The notes under the pieces were generated by a model that made no database searches, had not been told where the DNA came from, and saw only the letters and a list, made by a program, of their open reading frames with translations. From assembly GCF_002954355.1 (NCBI RefSeq), contig NZ_MQVV01000014.1:471941-535940 (forward strand): DNA of 64,000 bases. Direction: 5' to 3'. This DNA is from Nonlabens tegetincola (lineage in GTDB: Bacteria; Bacteroidota; Bacteroidia; Flavobacteriales; Flavobacteriaceae). Numbering within the stretch: the first letter of the stretch is position 1; each line of letters begins with the position of its first letter. A program made the position numbers and the translations under genes. Below are positions 27,118-36,304 of this stretch, in pieces.

Positions 27118-27864
27118 TTAAACAAGTTTTTGATACTGGTCAAACCATTTTCTTACTTGAGTATCGCCATACCCATATTGTGGGAATTTATCCTGAAATG
27201 CTATAAAGACTTGTTTAAAACTAATGTCGGGATTTTGTTTAATTAGATTTTTCACAAACTCCTGTGGCTGCCCGTCACTATTGTCGTTAGGTAATCTATT
27301 AATGTGAGAATCTACCGCTGCTCGTACATGAGAATAATTGCTTTTTAACTGTGTTGCAATTTGTAATAGGGTAGTGGTATTTCCATCCACGTAAGATTTC
27401 CATAGATTACTCCATAATTCGAGTTGTTCTAATTTTTGTCTGTTTGTATAAATATGAATCAATTCATTATTTGAATGATGTCCATAACTATAAGGAAATG
27501 CGTTAAGTGATCGAACCAAATAGAGTTTAATATTCTTTTTATTGATCTGATGGAACCTGTGTAAAACAAACCATAAATTAGATTGACAAAATAGATCATC
27601 TTCAAACCAAAGATTCACCTCACTATTATCACGTATATTCGACAGCTTCTCAAGTTCCTTAATCACAAGATCGTTGTACTCTTGATATGTACTATTATAC
27701 TCCTGTTTTATATACTGTGAACGATCAATTAATAATTGTTCGTAAGATTGTGCTTTTAAAGGGCCATCAATAAAACATTCTCTAAAAGTGATACACTTAC
27801 CTTTAAGTTCCGCAGGGAATCTATTTCTTAAGGCATCACCGTTGAGAATATGATATTCTTGCAT
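27118..27864 (-). CDS. DUF1835 domain protein
   Basis: 248 residues beginning YHILNGDALRNRFP, with ECFIDGPL, the NLWFEDDLFCQSNLWFVLHRF block at about residues 85-105, and a C-terminal helical part with KNLIKQNP and YGYGDTQVRKWF. This matches DUF1835, often near transcription or stress genes but without a proven role. No signal peptide. It follows the small membrane gene by 8 bases on the same strand. Confidence 0.8.
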   Translation of the reverse strand: MQEYHILNGDALRNRFPAELKGKCITFRECFIDGPLKAQSYEQLLIDRSQYIKQEYNSTYQEYNDLVIKELEKLSNIRDNSEVNLWFEDDLFCQSNLWFVLHRFHQINKKNIKLYLVRSLNAFPYSYGHHSNNELIHIYTNRQKLEQLELWSNLWKSYVDGNTTTLLQIATQLKSNYSHVRAAVDSHINRLPNDNSDGQPQEFVKNLIKQNPDISFKQVFIAFQDKFPQYGYGDTQVRKWFDQYQKLV

Positions 27865-27872
27865 CAATAAGT

Positions 27873-28163
27873 TTAATCTAATCTAAATTCGCCGCGAATA
27901 TCCTCTACTTCCTTTTCTGGTAGTGAATTAACAAATAAATACATGCAGCCGTAAGCGATTGCTCCACCACAAATTCCAACTGGAATTAAGGTTAGGTTAT
28001 TTTCAACAGAAAACAACATTATGAAAATGAGTATCATTACAAATTCACAGAAAATCCATGAACCTACAAACATGGCTATATACCATCCTTTTTTATAGCC
28101 TTTCTCTTCAAGAATCTCTCCTAGCTTTTTAGAAAGCCAGATGACTAAAAATATTTCTAGCAT
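27873..28163 (-). CDS. 96-residue membrane protein, unknown
   Basis: A short N-terminal helix (LEIFLVIWLSKKLGEIL), a basic turn (KGYKKGW), two strong membrane spans (about residues 29-51 and 58-79) and an acidic cytosolic-looking tail (PEKEVEDIRGEF). I do not recognise the family. Probably co-transcribed with the DUF1835 gene. Confidence 0.6.
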   Translation of the reverse strand: MLEIFLVIWLSKKLGEILEEKGYKKGWYIAMFVGSWIFCEFVMILIFIMLFSVENNLTLIPVGICGGAIAYGCMYLFVNSLPEKEVEDIRGEFRLD

Positions 28164-28246
28164 TTTATTTGGGTTGTGTTAGTTGACTCAAATTTAGGCT
28201 ATTAAAATTTTTAAAATACACAATTGTTAAAAGAATTAACAAATTT

Positions 28247-30718
28247 TTAAAATCCTAGATTGAATCCTAAAACAAAAGCGCCGTAGTTTCTTCCAGATGT
28301 CATGCTGTACACGTAGTCTATTCTGAAAGGTCTAAAATTTCCAAAACCAATATTGTCGATCCCTGCACTTAATTCAAAATAAGGTTTGCGTTCTGTAAAA
28401 AGTGCTTTTCCATTCAAAATCAAATCGTAATTTAATTGATTAAGCACTGGTACTTTTCCTAAAATAAACCCTTTGAAGTCATGTTGAACATGAAGTTGAG
28501 CATAATCCTTATTTGTACTGTAATCGTAATAGTTTAACAATCCAAAACCATAGGGATTAACTGCTTGTAGTTTATACCTTAATCTATTACCATTAAAATG
28601 TTGGTAATCCACAAATGAAATATTATCGGCGTTAAGAAATGTACCAGCATTGGCATAATAGCTCGTTCTACCTAAATTTCCCAAATCAAAACCTTGGTAC
28701 AAACTTGCCTTGAATTGATGGAAGTTGTAATTATCATTACTTGAAGCAAATCCACCTTCATAATTTAAAACAATCGTTGGGTATTTTTCATTGGAGATGT
28801 TGAATTTTTGGTTGGGGTAACTTTGATACTTTTGACCTGGACGTAAGGTTAACGATACACCAGTTTTTAAAATTTCATGATCGTCTATTATCGCTTGTCT
28901 TCCTAAATCCAAACTCAAAGGATTATTGCTAGTGTAATCTATATCATCTTGAGGAAACCATACCTGATCTTCAGTATTTGTTAATGGTTGACGTCTTTCA
29001 TATGAAACTGAGGTATTTACAAAAACACCATTTACGACTTCTTGTCCAAAGTTGATACTAGCAAAATCAACTTCATAGAACTTGGCAAAATTTCTTTCAA
29101 ATAATAAACTACTTAATGAATTTTCTAGATTAGAAATAGGGTTGCTATTATTTATTTGACGTACTTCAGTACCAGCTTTAAATCCTAAATACCTACGATT
29201 GGTTCTATTAAACCTATAATTTCCCGTAAAGGTGTACCTTAACCTATCGTCACTAAATCCATAGTTGAATTTTGTCCCTAGGTATAAAGTTCTATTATAA
29301 TCCTCGTCAAAGCCTTTAAAATAAGAGAGCCCAGAATTTATGGAAAATCCTTGTACTGTATTAAAACCAGAAAAGTTTGCTATACCATCGTATGTAATCG
29401 AGTAGTTTTTATTGCTATTTCGGTAGGAATAACCTGTAATGGGATCTAATAATCTAAACTTATTGTTTACAGCATCAATTGAATCCTTGTATTTAGGATC
29501 GTTGCGTACTGCTGCAATACTGTCTTTTTTTATGTATTCTTTACTTTCTTCTGTATTTAAAGGAACAGGTCTTTGTTTTTTCCAAAATAGACTGTCTTTT
29601 TTATTGGCACCTTCTTCAAAACTCAAAACTTCAGCACCAAAAAAATCTTTTTCAAATTGTGGATTGAAATTATAATCCGTGTAATTTGCGATAAATCGAC
29701 CATTCCCTTTAAAACCTAAGAATTTAAAAGAAAAGTCAATGCTTTGTGATCGCTTTACCCAATCTTTATTACTCTCTTCATAAGAAAAGTCTTGTTTAAA
29801 GGTTATCTCTTTAATGACAGGTACATTTATATTCATACCAGTTGTGGTAAGCTCAAGGCCGTAAATCGTCCATTGATCTTCTACTATGTATATAATACCT
29901 TCAAATGTATTGTCATTAGGCCTTTTACTTTTAACCTCTATTTTATTGATCAAAAAATTATTATCATCAAAAAAGGTTCCTAACAATTTATATTTATAAT
30001 ATCCAAAAGCATAATCTGCAATAGGAGATACGATTCGATTATTTAAGTCTATATTATTGTTGTAAAAATTAAAGTCGGCACTTTCGGCACTATTGGCACT
30101 AAAACCGTTATCGTCACCACTTATCTTACTTGCTATAATGTGTTCCTTAAAATTATCAGGTGCTTCATAGGCAATTTTTGAAACCGTTTCAGATAGGTAT
30201 ATAATACCCGATCTAGTTATAGAATCTAGTGATCCGTCAAGATCTCCTATCTCTTGTCCCATGAAACTTTCTGGAACATCATTCATACGCCATAAACCAC
30301 GCGAATAAAAATTTGCTTTATAACTGGAGAATTTTAATCTATTCTTTTCTCTATTATCAATAGCAGCTTGAATAACTCTATCTGCTGGGTTTTCATCACT
30401 ATTTACAATTACTTCATCTAGTGAAGTGGCCTGTTCTTTTAAAATGACGTTTTGTACCTGGTTTTCCTTTTGATAGTTGACTTTTATAGTTTCAGGAGCA
30501 TAGCCTAAAGATTGGTATACAATTTCATAATTACCAAATTTGGGAAGTTTTAAAGTGTAAGCACCTTCATTATTAGTAGTTGTTCCCGTATACGAACCTT
30601 TAATATAAATAGAGGCAAAGGCCAGCGAATCTCCTTGTGTTCCTGTAAGAGTTCCTATTAGTTGCGCTTTGGCGAAAGCTAAACTGAAAACAAAAATGAG
30701 AGTAATATAATATTTCAT
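28247..30718 (-). CDS. DUF5686 outer-membrane protein with carboxypeptidase-regulatory-like domain
   Basis: 823 residues. A signal peptide ends at about residue 19 (LAFAKAQ). Residues 20-95 form a CarboxypepD_reg-like Ig-type domain (LTGTQGDSLAFASIYIKGS, NNEGAYTLKLP, VYQSLGYAPET, SLDEVIV). The remainder is the DUF5686 region, a long beta-barrel-like sequence ending in GRNYGAFVLGFNLGF. It resembles TonB-dependent transporters but lacks a plug. Function is unknown; an outer-membrane location is inferred. The signal-peptide end is encoded by a one-mismatch copy of the window's palindrome. Confidence 0.88.
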   Translation of the reverse strand: MKYYITLIFVFSLAFAKAQLIGTLTGTQGDSLAFASIYIKGSYTGTTTNNEGAYTLKLPKFGNYEIVYQSLGYAPETIKVNYQKENQVQNVILKEQATSLDEVIVNSDENPADRVIQAAIDNREKNRLKFSSYKANFYSRGLWRMNDVPESFMGQEIGDLDGSLDSITRSGIIYLSETVSKIAYEAPDNFKEHIIASKISGDDNGFSANSAESADFNFYNNNIDLNNRIVSPIADYAFGYYKYKLLGTFFDDNNFLINKIEVKSKRPNDNTFEGIIYIVEDQWTIYGLELTTTGMNINVPVIKEITFKQDFSYEESNKDWVKRSQSIDFSFKFLGFKGNGRFIANYTDYNFNPQFEKDFFGAEVLSFEEGANKKDSLFWKKQRPVPLNTEESKEYIKKDSIAAVRNDPKYKDSIDAVNNKFRLLDPITGYSYRNSNKNYSITYDGIANFSGFNTVQGFSINSGLSYFKGFDEDYNRTLYLGTKFNYGFSDDRLRYTFTGNYRFNRTNRRYLGFKAGTEVRQINNSNPISNLENSLSSLLFERNFAKFYEVDFASINFGQEVVNGVFVNTSVSYERRQPLTNTEDQVWFPQDDIDYTSNNPLSLDLGRQAIIDDHEILKTGVSLTLRPGQKYQSYPNQKFNISNEKYPTIVLNYEGGFASSNDNYNFHQFKASLYQGFDLGNLGRTSYYANAGTFLNADNISFVDYQHFNGNRLRYKLQAVNPYGFGLLNYYDYSTNKDYAQLHVQHDFKGFILGKVPVLNQLNYDLILNGKALFTERKPYFELSAGIDNIGFGNFRPFRIDYVYSMTSGRNYGAFVLGFNLGF
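30666..30679. repeat. Palindrome, one-mismatch copy (signal peptide of DUF5686 protein)
   Basis: GCTTTGGCGAAAGC, one base from the 14-bp consensus; translated as AFAKA directly before the predicted signal-peptidase cut (AFAKA-Q). Confidence 0.75.
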
Positions 30719-30844
30719 AGAGTTGGTTTATGGATCCCAAAGTTAATTCAGAACCATAAAACTCTATGTCTTATAGAAGGAACTTAACCTTGTTTAACTA
30801 CATAGACGTATATTGTTAAATAAGGTTGCCTAGATTGCATGAAA

Positions 30845-31306
30845 TTACTTGAATTGTTTTTTTATTGCGTCTAGACGGCGTTTATTATCCCGATCTTTCA
30901 TGGTTTCACGCTTATCGTAAAGTTTTTTACCCTTTGCTAGCGCTATGTCCATTTTTGCTAGACCATTTTCATTTACAAACAAGCGTAATGGAACAATGGT
31001 ATTACCAGAATTAGTAACATCCTTTTCTAGTTTTTTAAGTTCCTTGCGGTTTAATAAAAGTTTACGCTCTTGTTTAGGTTGATGGTTAAAATAGGTAGCA
31101 TGTGAGTATTCTTGTACTGTCATATTGATTACCCAAAGCTCGTTGTTTTGAAATTCACAAAAACTTTCGGCTATACTAGCTTTACCTAACCTTATAGCTT
31201 TAATTTCAGTTCCAGCAAGCACAATACCAGCAGTATACCTATCTAGTATCTCATATTCAAATCGTGCCTTACGATTTTTAATTTCTATTTTTTTGTTAAT
31301 CTTCAT
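30845..31306 (-). CDS. smpB: SsrA-binding protein
   Basis: Binds tmRNA and delivers it to stalled ribosomes (trans-translation). The sequence from MKINKKIEIKNRKARFEY through GTEIKAIRLGKASIAESFC, FNHQPKQERKLLLNRKE and the C-terminal KGKKLYDKRETMKDRDNKR tail is a complete SmpB. I chose the ATG at 31306 because the family begins there; an ATG at 31342 would add 12 non-family residues and overlap the divergent gene. The length is 153 residues. Confidence 0.96.
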   Translation of the reverse strand: MKINKKIEIKNRKARFEYEILDRYTAGIVLAGTEIKAIRLGKASIAESFCEFQNNELWVINMTVQEYSHATYFNHQPKQERKLLLNRKELKKLEKDVTNSGNTIVPLRLFVNENGLAKMDIALAKGKKLYDKRETMKDRDNKRRLDAIKKQFK

Positions 31307-31360
31307 ATAATACTGCAAATATAAACAGACCAGCACATGCATGTCTTATATATTTGTGAA

Positions 31361-32101
31361 ATGAAAAAGATTGTACTATTACTACTGTTGACAGCACTTG
31401 TTGCTTGTAAAGTTGATGATAAAGATTATACTGGTAAGGAGTTAATTCATAAGAGTATTCAAGCGCATGGCTCTCCTTTTTTGGACCAATCTACGATGGA
31501 ATTCAAATTCAGAGGAACACAATACGAGGCTATAAGAAATAAAGGTGTGTTTCAATATTCTCGTGAGTTTATTCAAGATTCCTTAAGGATTAAAGATGTA
31601 TTGAGTAACAATAAGAAAGAGCGCTATATAAACGATTCCTTAATTACCGTTGCAGATTCTTTACTTAACGGTTATGCCAGTAGCCTTAATAGCGTAGTGT
31701 ATTTTGCACAATTACCGTATAGTTTAGATGGAGATGCTATAATCTCTAAAAAAATAGGGATTGATACGATTTTAAATAATAAATATTACGAGGTCAAGGT
31801 TACTTTTAAAGAAGAAGGTGGTGGCGAGGATCACGACGACGTTTTTGTCTATTGGATAAATAAGGACAATTATTTAATTGATTACCTGGCTTATTCTTAT
31901 TGTGAGGAAGAATGTGGATATCGCTTTCGCGAAAGCGTAAATCGTAGAACGGTAAATGGTGTAATCATACAGGATTATAAAAACTATAAAGCAGTCAAAA
32001 CAAATCCTGATTTATTGCAGTTGGATGATTTATTTGAAAAAGGTCAACTGGAGTTAGTCAGCGAGATTAAAACAGAGCAAGTAAAACTCACGTTAGATTA
32101 A
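31361..32101 (+). CDS. DUF6503-like lipoprotein
   Basis: 246 residues with a lipoprotein signal (LTALVAC, Cys about residue 16). The body has IHKSIQAHGSP, MEFKFRGTQYEA, FQYSREF, SVVYFAQLPYSLDGDA and YWINKDNYLIDYLAYSY, the pattern of DUF6503 proteins of Bacteroidetes, predicted to fold as a beta-rich lipid- or ligand-binding shell (inference). Start chosen at 31361 to begin at the lipoprotein signal; an in-frame ATG at 31337 lies in the divergent smpB region. The palindrome at 31923-31936 encodes RFRES. Confidence 0.75.
   Translation: MKKIVLLLLLTALVACKVDDKDYTGKELIHKSIQAHGSPFLDQSTMEFKFRGTQYEAIRNKGVFQYSREFIQDSLRIKDVLSNNKKERYINDSLITVADSLLNGYASSLNSVVYFAQLPYSLDGDAIISKKIGIDTILNNKYYEVKVTFKEEGGGEDHDDVFVYWINKDNYLIDYLAYSYCEEECGYRFRESVNRRTVNGVIIQDYKNYKAVKTNPDLLQLDDLFEKGQLELVSEIKTEQVKLTLD
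31923..31936. repeat. 14-bp palindrome copy 7 (in DUF6503-like gene)
   Basis: Exact GCTTTCGCGAAAGC followed by G; translated as RFRES on the plus strand. Confidence 0.95.
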
Positions 32102-32140
32102 TACGAATATTAACATGTTGAATAGGTAATTCACTGCTCG

Positions 32141-32917
32141 TTACATAGTAGTTTCTTGTAAAAAGCATGATTCTAGCATTTGGTAAATATCTGGATGCTT
32201 ACGTTTCATAAGTTTTGGTCTAGAAAAGAAGTATTCACAAGCAACGGCAAAGAATTCGGCTTCACTTGTTCCACCGTAGGACCTTATGTCTGACTTGTCG
32301 TTATTGATTTGCTCCATTTCATGATGCATGATCTCTAACCAAGCTGCAACCATAGGTTGGTTCATCAATATTTGCGGAATGCCGTCTATTTTACCATCCA
32401 TTTTATCTATGAGGTGAACAAACTCATGAACTGCGGTATTTAGTTTATCGGTATTGTTGCGAAAACCGTGATAAAGCGCTTTTTGCGATAATATCATTTG
32501 ATTCTCAAATCTTCCTGTACCTACTAATCCTAGGATATTACGGTTTTCATCTTTTTCGGCAAAGCCTAGTTCTTGATTGAATCGATCTGGATACAACCAG
32601 ACGATTTTTAAGTTATTGTAATGCCAGTCTGGAAAATGAAATACAGGAATTACAGCACTTGCCGCAATTAACATTTTATCCTTGTTTGCAACTTCAATGT
32701 GCACTCCTTCTATTTGAATCTCCTTTAAGAACAGTGCCATACGATTTTTAAATACAGATTGCTGCTCGTGATTCAAGGATTTATAAAAAGGTACATATTT
32801 TAGTAAATCAACATGCCAAAAATCAGGTATTGATAATGCTGGGTTTTTCCTAGTGGTATTGAATTTAATTACAAAATAGATTAGAATAAGAGCTACAATA
32901 AATAACGTAGTTATCAT
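32141..32917 (-). CDS. MtfA-like M90 family zinc peptidase
   Basis: 258 residues: an N-terminal membrane helix (residues 2-17), the NHEQQSVFKNRMALFLKE block, and the zinc-binding HEFVHLIDKMDG motif at about residue 164 with the downstream Glu in SEAEFFAVACEYFF. This is the M90/MtfA (glucose-specific PTS regulator or DUF980) family. In E. coli MtfA modulates the Mlc repressor; that partner is not evident here, so the substrate is unknown. Convergent with the DUF6503-like gene. Confidence 0.88.
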   Translation of the reverse strand: MITTLFIVALILIYFVIKFNTTRKNPALSIPDFWHVDLLKYVPFYKSLNHEQQSVFKNRMALFLKEIQIEGVHIEVANKDKMLIAASAVIPVFHFPDWHYNNLKIVWLYPDRFNQELGFAEKDENRNILGLVGTGRFENQMILSQKALYHGFRNNTDKLNTAVHEFVHLIDKMDGKIDGIPQILMNQPMVAAWLEIMHHEMEQINNDKSDIRSYGGTSEAEFFAVACEYFFSRPKLMKRKHPDIYQMLESCFLQETTM

Positions 32918-33068
32918 AAGGTCATTTTACCTTGTAAAGGTACTAGCTACATTTCAGTCCACCTATTTTACAATTCGGTAACCTCTATTTTAAACTCATG
33001 TAGTTTGAATAGATATTTGTCACAGCTTTAAAGGAAAGACTTACTTTTAAGCTAGAAAAAAAGAACTC

Positions 33069-34397
33069 ATGACCTTAAAAAAGTTTTTTAAATATTTTAT
33101 TTATAGCATTTTACTTGCTTTTATTATCTTATTAATAAACGCATACGCTCGTGGTTATTTCTTCAACTTTCAAGAAGAAGCAATCAACTTTGGAATTAAT
33201 TTCATGTTCACTGTAGTGTTAACAGCTGTAAATCAATGGTGGTTTAATTTCATATCAAAGTACTATGATTGGGAAACTCACACAGTAGGAAGATTGATTT
33301 TTGGTGCACTAGGTTCCATCATACTAACTATGATAGCCTTGTTTGTATGTTACATTATTGTGGTACTAGGATTTTATCAAAAGTCCTTAGAGTTCTTCTG
33401 GGCAAATCAAAGTGCCGAGTATTATTGGTTGGGCCTCATAATTACGGTGATTGTGAGTTTGATTTACCACGCAGTTTATTTCTATAGACTATCATTAAAT
33501 AAAAAGGTAAAGGAGCAGAAGGTAATAGCGCGTAGCGCCACAGCACAGTTCGATGCTCTTAAAAGTCAACTGGATCCACACTTTTTATTTAATAGTTTGA
33601 ACGTTCTAGTTTCATTGATCGAGGAAAACCCCAAAGCAGCTACAAAATTTACAACGTCATTATCCAAGGTGTATAGATATGTACTAGAACAACGTAACAA
33701 AGAATTGGTAACCATTAATGAGGAATTACAATTTGCACGTACTTATGTGAATCTTCTTAAAACTAGGTTTGAGAATAGTATCGAAGTAATTATACCCAAT
33801 GAAGCTAGCAATCCAGATGCACAGGTTGTTCCTTTATCTCTTCAATTACTACTAGAAAATGCAGTTAAGCATAACGTGGTTAGTGATACAAAACCACTTT
33901 TAATTGAGATTTTTGAAGATGGAGATATGCTTGCCATCAAAAATAATCTACAACCTAAACAAGTAGTAAAGCGCAGCAGTGGTGTAGGTCTTAATAATAT
34001 AGCTTCTAGGTATGCCTTATTGAGCAACCGTAAAATGAGTATCGATAAACAGGATGATAACTTTAGGGTAAACATACCTATAATAACTGAAAAAGAAACA
34101 ATTATGAATACAGTAGAAAACACAAGTGTCGAAGATATTAAACTAATCAAGGCAAAAAGTAGGGTTGCTGATATAAAAGGACTCTACGATAATGCTTTTA
34201 GAAGCGCAGCGATTCTAATCTTCCTGTGTGCGGTAAACTATTTTACAAGTGATTTTCCTTGGATTATATTTCCTACCGTTGGGATGAGTATTGGATTAAT
34301 TTACAATTATGCCAATGTTTACGATTATAAAATACCACTAGGTAAAGAGTGGGAAAATCGAAAAATCGAACAATTAATGAACGATAAAAACTTTTAA
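33069..34397 (+). CDS. LytS-type sensor histidine kinase with C-terminal 2TM domain
   Basis: 442 residues. Four membrane segments span about residues 8-140. The His_kinase domain holds the phospho-acceptor His in LKSQLDPHFLFNSLN (about residue 175), followed by a HATPase-like region with LLLENAVKHNV and SSGVGLNNI. After a linker (about residue 345), the C-terminus carries a fused 2TM domain (VADIKGLYDNAF, then a hydrophobic hairpin, then GKEWENRKIEQLM), the same fold as the next two genes. It should signal to the LytTR regulator encoded 0.6 kb downstream. The ligand is unknown. Confidence 0.9.
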   Translation: MTLKKFFKYFIYSILLAFIILLINAYARGYFFNFQEEAINFGINFMFTVVLTAVNQWWFNFISKYYDWETHTVGRLIFGALGSIILTMIALFVCYIIVVLGFYQKSLEFFWANQSAEYYWLGLIITVIVSLIYHAVYFYRLSLNKKVKEQKVIARSATAQFDALKSQLDPHFLFNSLNVLVSLIEENPKAATKFTTSLSKVYRYVLEQRNKELVTINEELQFARTYVNLLKTRFENSIEVIIPNEASNPDAQVVPLSLQLLLENAVKHNVVSDTKPLLIEIFEDGDMLAIKNNLQPKQVVKRSSGVGLNNIASRYALLSNRKMSIDKQDDNFRVNIPIITEKETIMNTVENTSVEDIKLIKAKSRVADIKGLYDNAFRSAAILIFLCAVNYFTSDFPWIIFPTVGMSIGLIYNYANVYDYKIPLGKEWENRKIEQLMNDKNF

Positions 34398-34399
34398 TT

Positions 34400-34693
34400 A
34401 TGAAACCACAAGAAACATATGAAGAACGCTACAAAAGGGCAAAAGAAAGAGTAGGAGAGATCCGTGGATTTTATTCTCACAGTGTGGTCTACATCCTAGT
34501 AAATATAGGAATAGCGGGATTAAATTACTATCAGAATCAATGGGAATTTCCTTGGTTTTTGTTCACTCTTGGTGGATGGGGAATAGGATTAATTGCACAT
34601 GCATTTGCTATTTTTGGCACTAATCCATTTACAGGTAAAAAATGGGAAGAGCGCAAAATTCAAGAAATTATGGAAAAAGAACTTAACTCATAA
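34400..34693 (+). CDS. 2TM domain protein
   Basis: 97 residues: an N-terminal amphipathic helix (YEERYKRAKERVGEIRGFYSH), two membrane spans, and the conserved end GKKWEERKIQEIMEKE. It starts 2 bases after the kinase stop, so is translated from the same mRNA. The family commonly accompanies LytTR systems in Bacteroidetes; its role is unproven. Confidence 0.88.
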   Translation: MKPQETYEERYKRAKERVGEIRGFYSHSVVYILVNIGIAGLNYYQNQWEFPWFLFTLGGWGIGLIAHAFAIFGTNPFTGKKWEERKIQEIMEKELNS

Positions 34694-34697
34694 CAAA

Positions 34698-34985
34698 ATG
34701 GAATCATTTACAACCCAAGAAGAGGCTCGTCAGAAAGCCGTAAAAAGAGTAAAAGAACTCAAAGGTTTCTACAACCATCTTATTTCATTTATGTTGGTTA
34801 ATGGTGGTATTGCATTGCTAGTATGGTATTTTGGTGGTTCAATGGCATTTTTTATTTGGACCGTGACAATTTGGTGGGGTTTAGGACTGCTTATTCACGC
34901 TTTAAATACTTTTAAACTAAATCCATTTTTTGGTAAAAAATGGGAAGAGAAAAAAATCAAAGAATTATTAGAAAATGAGCATTAA
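34698..34985 (+). CDS. 2TM domain protein, second copy
   Basis: 95 residues with the same plan as its neighbour: EARQKAVKRVKELKGFYNH, a two-span hairpin with IWWGLGLLIHA, and GKKWEEKKIKELL. The ATG at 34698 is chosen since it begins the family-matching region; earlier in-frame starts overlap the previous gene. It overlaps the regulator start by 11 bases. Confidence 0.88.
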   Translation: MESFTTQEEARQKAVKRVKELKGFYNHLISFMLVNGGIALLVWYFGGSMAFFIWTVTIWWGLGLLIHALNTFKLNPFFGKKWEEKKIKELLENEH

Positions 34986-35769
34986 AACCATAATAATAGA
35001 AGACGAAAAACCTGCTGCTCGTAGATTACAACGCATGTTGCACGAACTAGGTGTTGAGGTTATGATCATGTTACATTCTGTAGAAGAGGCTGTTAACTAC
35101 TTTCATAACAACAGTTCTCCAGATTTAATTTTTCTTGACATTCAATTAAGTGATGGATTATCTTTTGAAATCTTTGATGAGGTTCAATTGGATAGCGCCA
35201 TTATATTCACGACTGCCTATGATGAATATGCCTTGCAGGCATTTAAACACAACAGCGTAGATTATTTACTTAAACCTCTAGATGAAGATGACTTACAGGC
35301 TGCAATAAATAAGTTTGAATTACGCTTTCGCGAAAGCGGAAACGCATCATCCCAATCACCTCAAAATAGCCTAAGTAATATAGACTTTTCTCGCATAGCC
35401 CAAATGTTGGGCAATCCTATTGATAAGAATTATAAGAAACGATATACAGCTAAAGTAGGAGAACATTTAAAACTGTTTCATGTTGATGATATCCAATTGT
35501 TCTTTTCTGAAAATAAAGGAACCTATGTTAATCTTTCGAATGGACGTAATTACTTAATAGATAATAAGTTAGAGTCTGTAAGTAACGAGCTTGATCCCGA
35601 ACAGTTTTATCGTATTTCTAGACAAGCTATTATCAATATAAACGCTATAAAGGATATGATTTCATATACAAATTCACGTTTAAAGGTGAAAATTGATTCC
35701 TTTAATGAATTTGACCTTATCGTGAGTCGTGAGCGAGTAAAGGATTTTAAAAATTGGATGAATCAGTAA
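34975..35769 (+). CDS. LytTR family response regulator
   Basis: 264 residues. The receiver domain has the acidic pair EDEK, the phospho-acceptor Asp at residue 55 (LIFLDIQLSDG) and the Lys in YLLKPLDE. A linker with the palindrome-encoded RFRES (35324-35337) joins it to a LytTR DNA-binding domain (YTAKVGEHLKLFHVDDIQLFF through QFYRISRQAIININAI and DLIVSRERVKDFKNW). It is the partner of the LytS kinase and the last gene of the four-gene operon. Confidence 0.95.
   Translation: MSIKTIIIEDEKPAARRLQRMLHELGVEVMIMLHSVEEAVNYFHNNSSPDLIFLDIQLSDGLSFEIFDEVQLDSAIIFTTAYDEYALQAFKHNSVDYLLKPLDEDDLQAAINKFELRFRESGNASSQSPQNSLSNIDFSRIAQMLGNPIDKNYKKRYTAKVGEHLKLFHVDDIQLFFSENKGTYVNLSNGRNYLIDNKLESVSNELDPEQFYRISRQAIININAIKDMISYTNSRLKVKIDSFNEFDLIVSRERVKDFKNWMNQ
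35324..35337. repeat. 14-bp palindrome copy 8 (in LytTR regulator gene)
   Basis: Exact GCTTTCGCGAAAGC followed by G; translated as RFRES in the interdomain linker. Confidence 0.95.
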
Positions 35770-35812
35770 GACTTACAATTACAAAAACTAAGAATGTAAC
35801 GACTACCGATTT

Positions 35813-36301
35813 TTAGATTAACTTTTCAAATTTATAAGGATCTCGATTTCCTATTTTTAAATTTTCCATAGCGTTTAAAGCAATATCCACCCTTTTTTGT
35901 TCTCCTTTTGCATTGTAAACCATAAAAATTATGTTGCGTTGTTTACCAGGTGTAAGTGTTTCAAAAATTTCATAAGCCTCAAAATCACTTAACAAAACGG
36001 CTTCCAGCTCTTCGGTCATGGGAGCTTGATATTTGCTAGTGTCTTCTTGCATTTTTACGTTTACCGTGTCTCCTTGATCAACATCGAGTAATTTACGGTT
36101 TGCTTTGGAAAACATGAGATACACAGTCCCATGCTTTTTTGAAACGCCAGCATGTAATTTTAACTCATTATTATTGGAAGTAATGGTTGCAACTACGCGT
36201 TTTATTTTACCTACTGCTAATTGATCGGCAATGTCCTCAGGAATTAGGATAGCTCCCATAAAGCCATCTGTTCCTAGAGTTGCTTCAAATTCAAAAACCA
36301 T
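35813..36301 (-). CDS. DUF1905/YdeI (OmpD-associated) family protein
   Basis: 162 residues. The N-terminal half (FEFEATLGTDGFMGAILIP through VKMQED) is a beta-barrel-like DUF1905 domain; the C-terminal half (LLSDFEAYEIFETLTPGKQRNIIFMVYNAKGEQKRVDIALNAMENL) is the OmdA/YdeI bacteriocin-resistance-like helical domain. No enzymatic role is known. The gene lies 3 bases downstream of the hydrolase-OsmC gene on the same strand, so they likely form one transcript. Confidence 0.8.
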   Translation of the reverse strand: MVFEFEATLGTDGFMGAILIPEDIADQLAVGKIKRVVATITSNNNELKLHAGVSKKHGTVYLMFSKANRKLLDVDQGDTVNVKMQEDTSKYQAPMTEELEAVLLSDFEAYEIFETLTPGKQRNIIFMVYNAKGEQKRVDIALNAMENLKIGNRDPYKFEKLI

Positions 36302-36304
36302 CTA

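Noticed and set aside
29439..29983. Plus-strand open frames inside the DUF5686 gene
   Set aside because: Antisense shadows with no family features.
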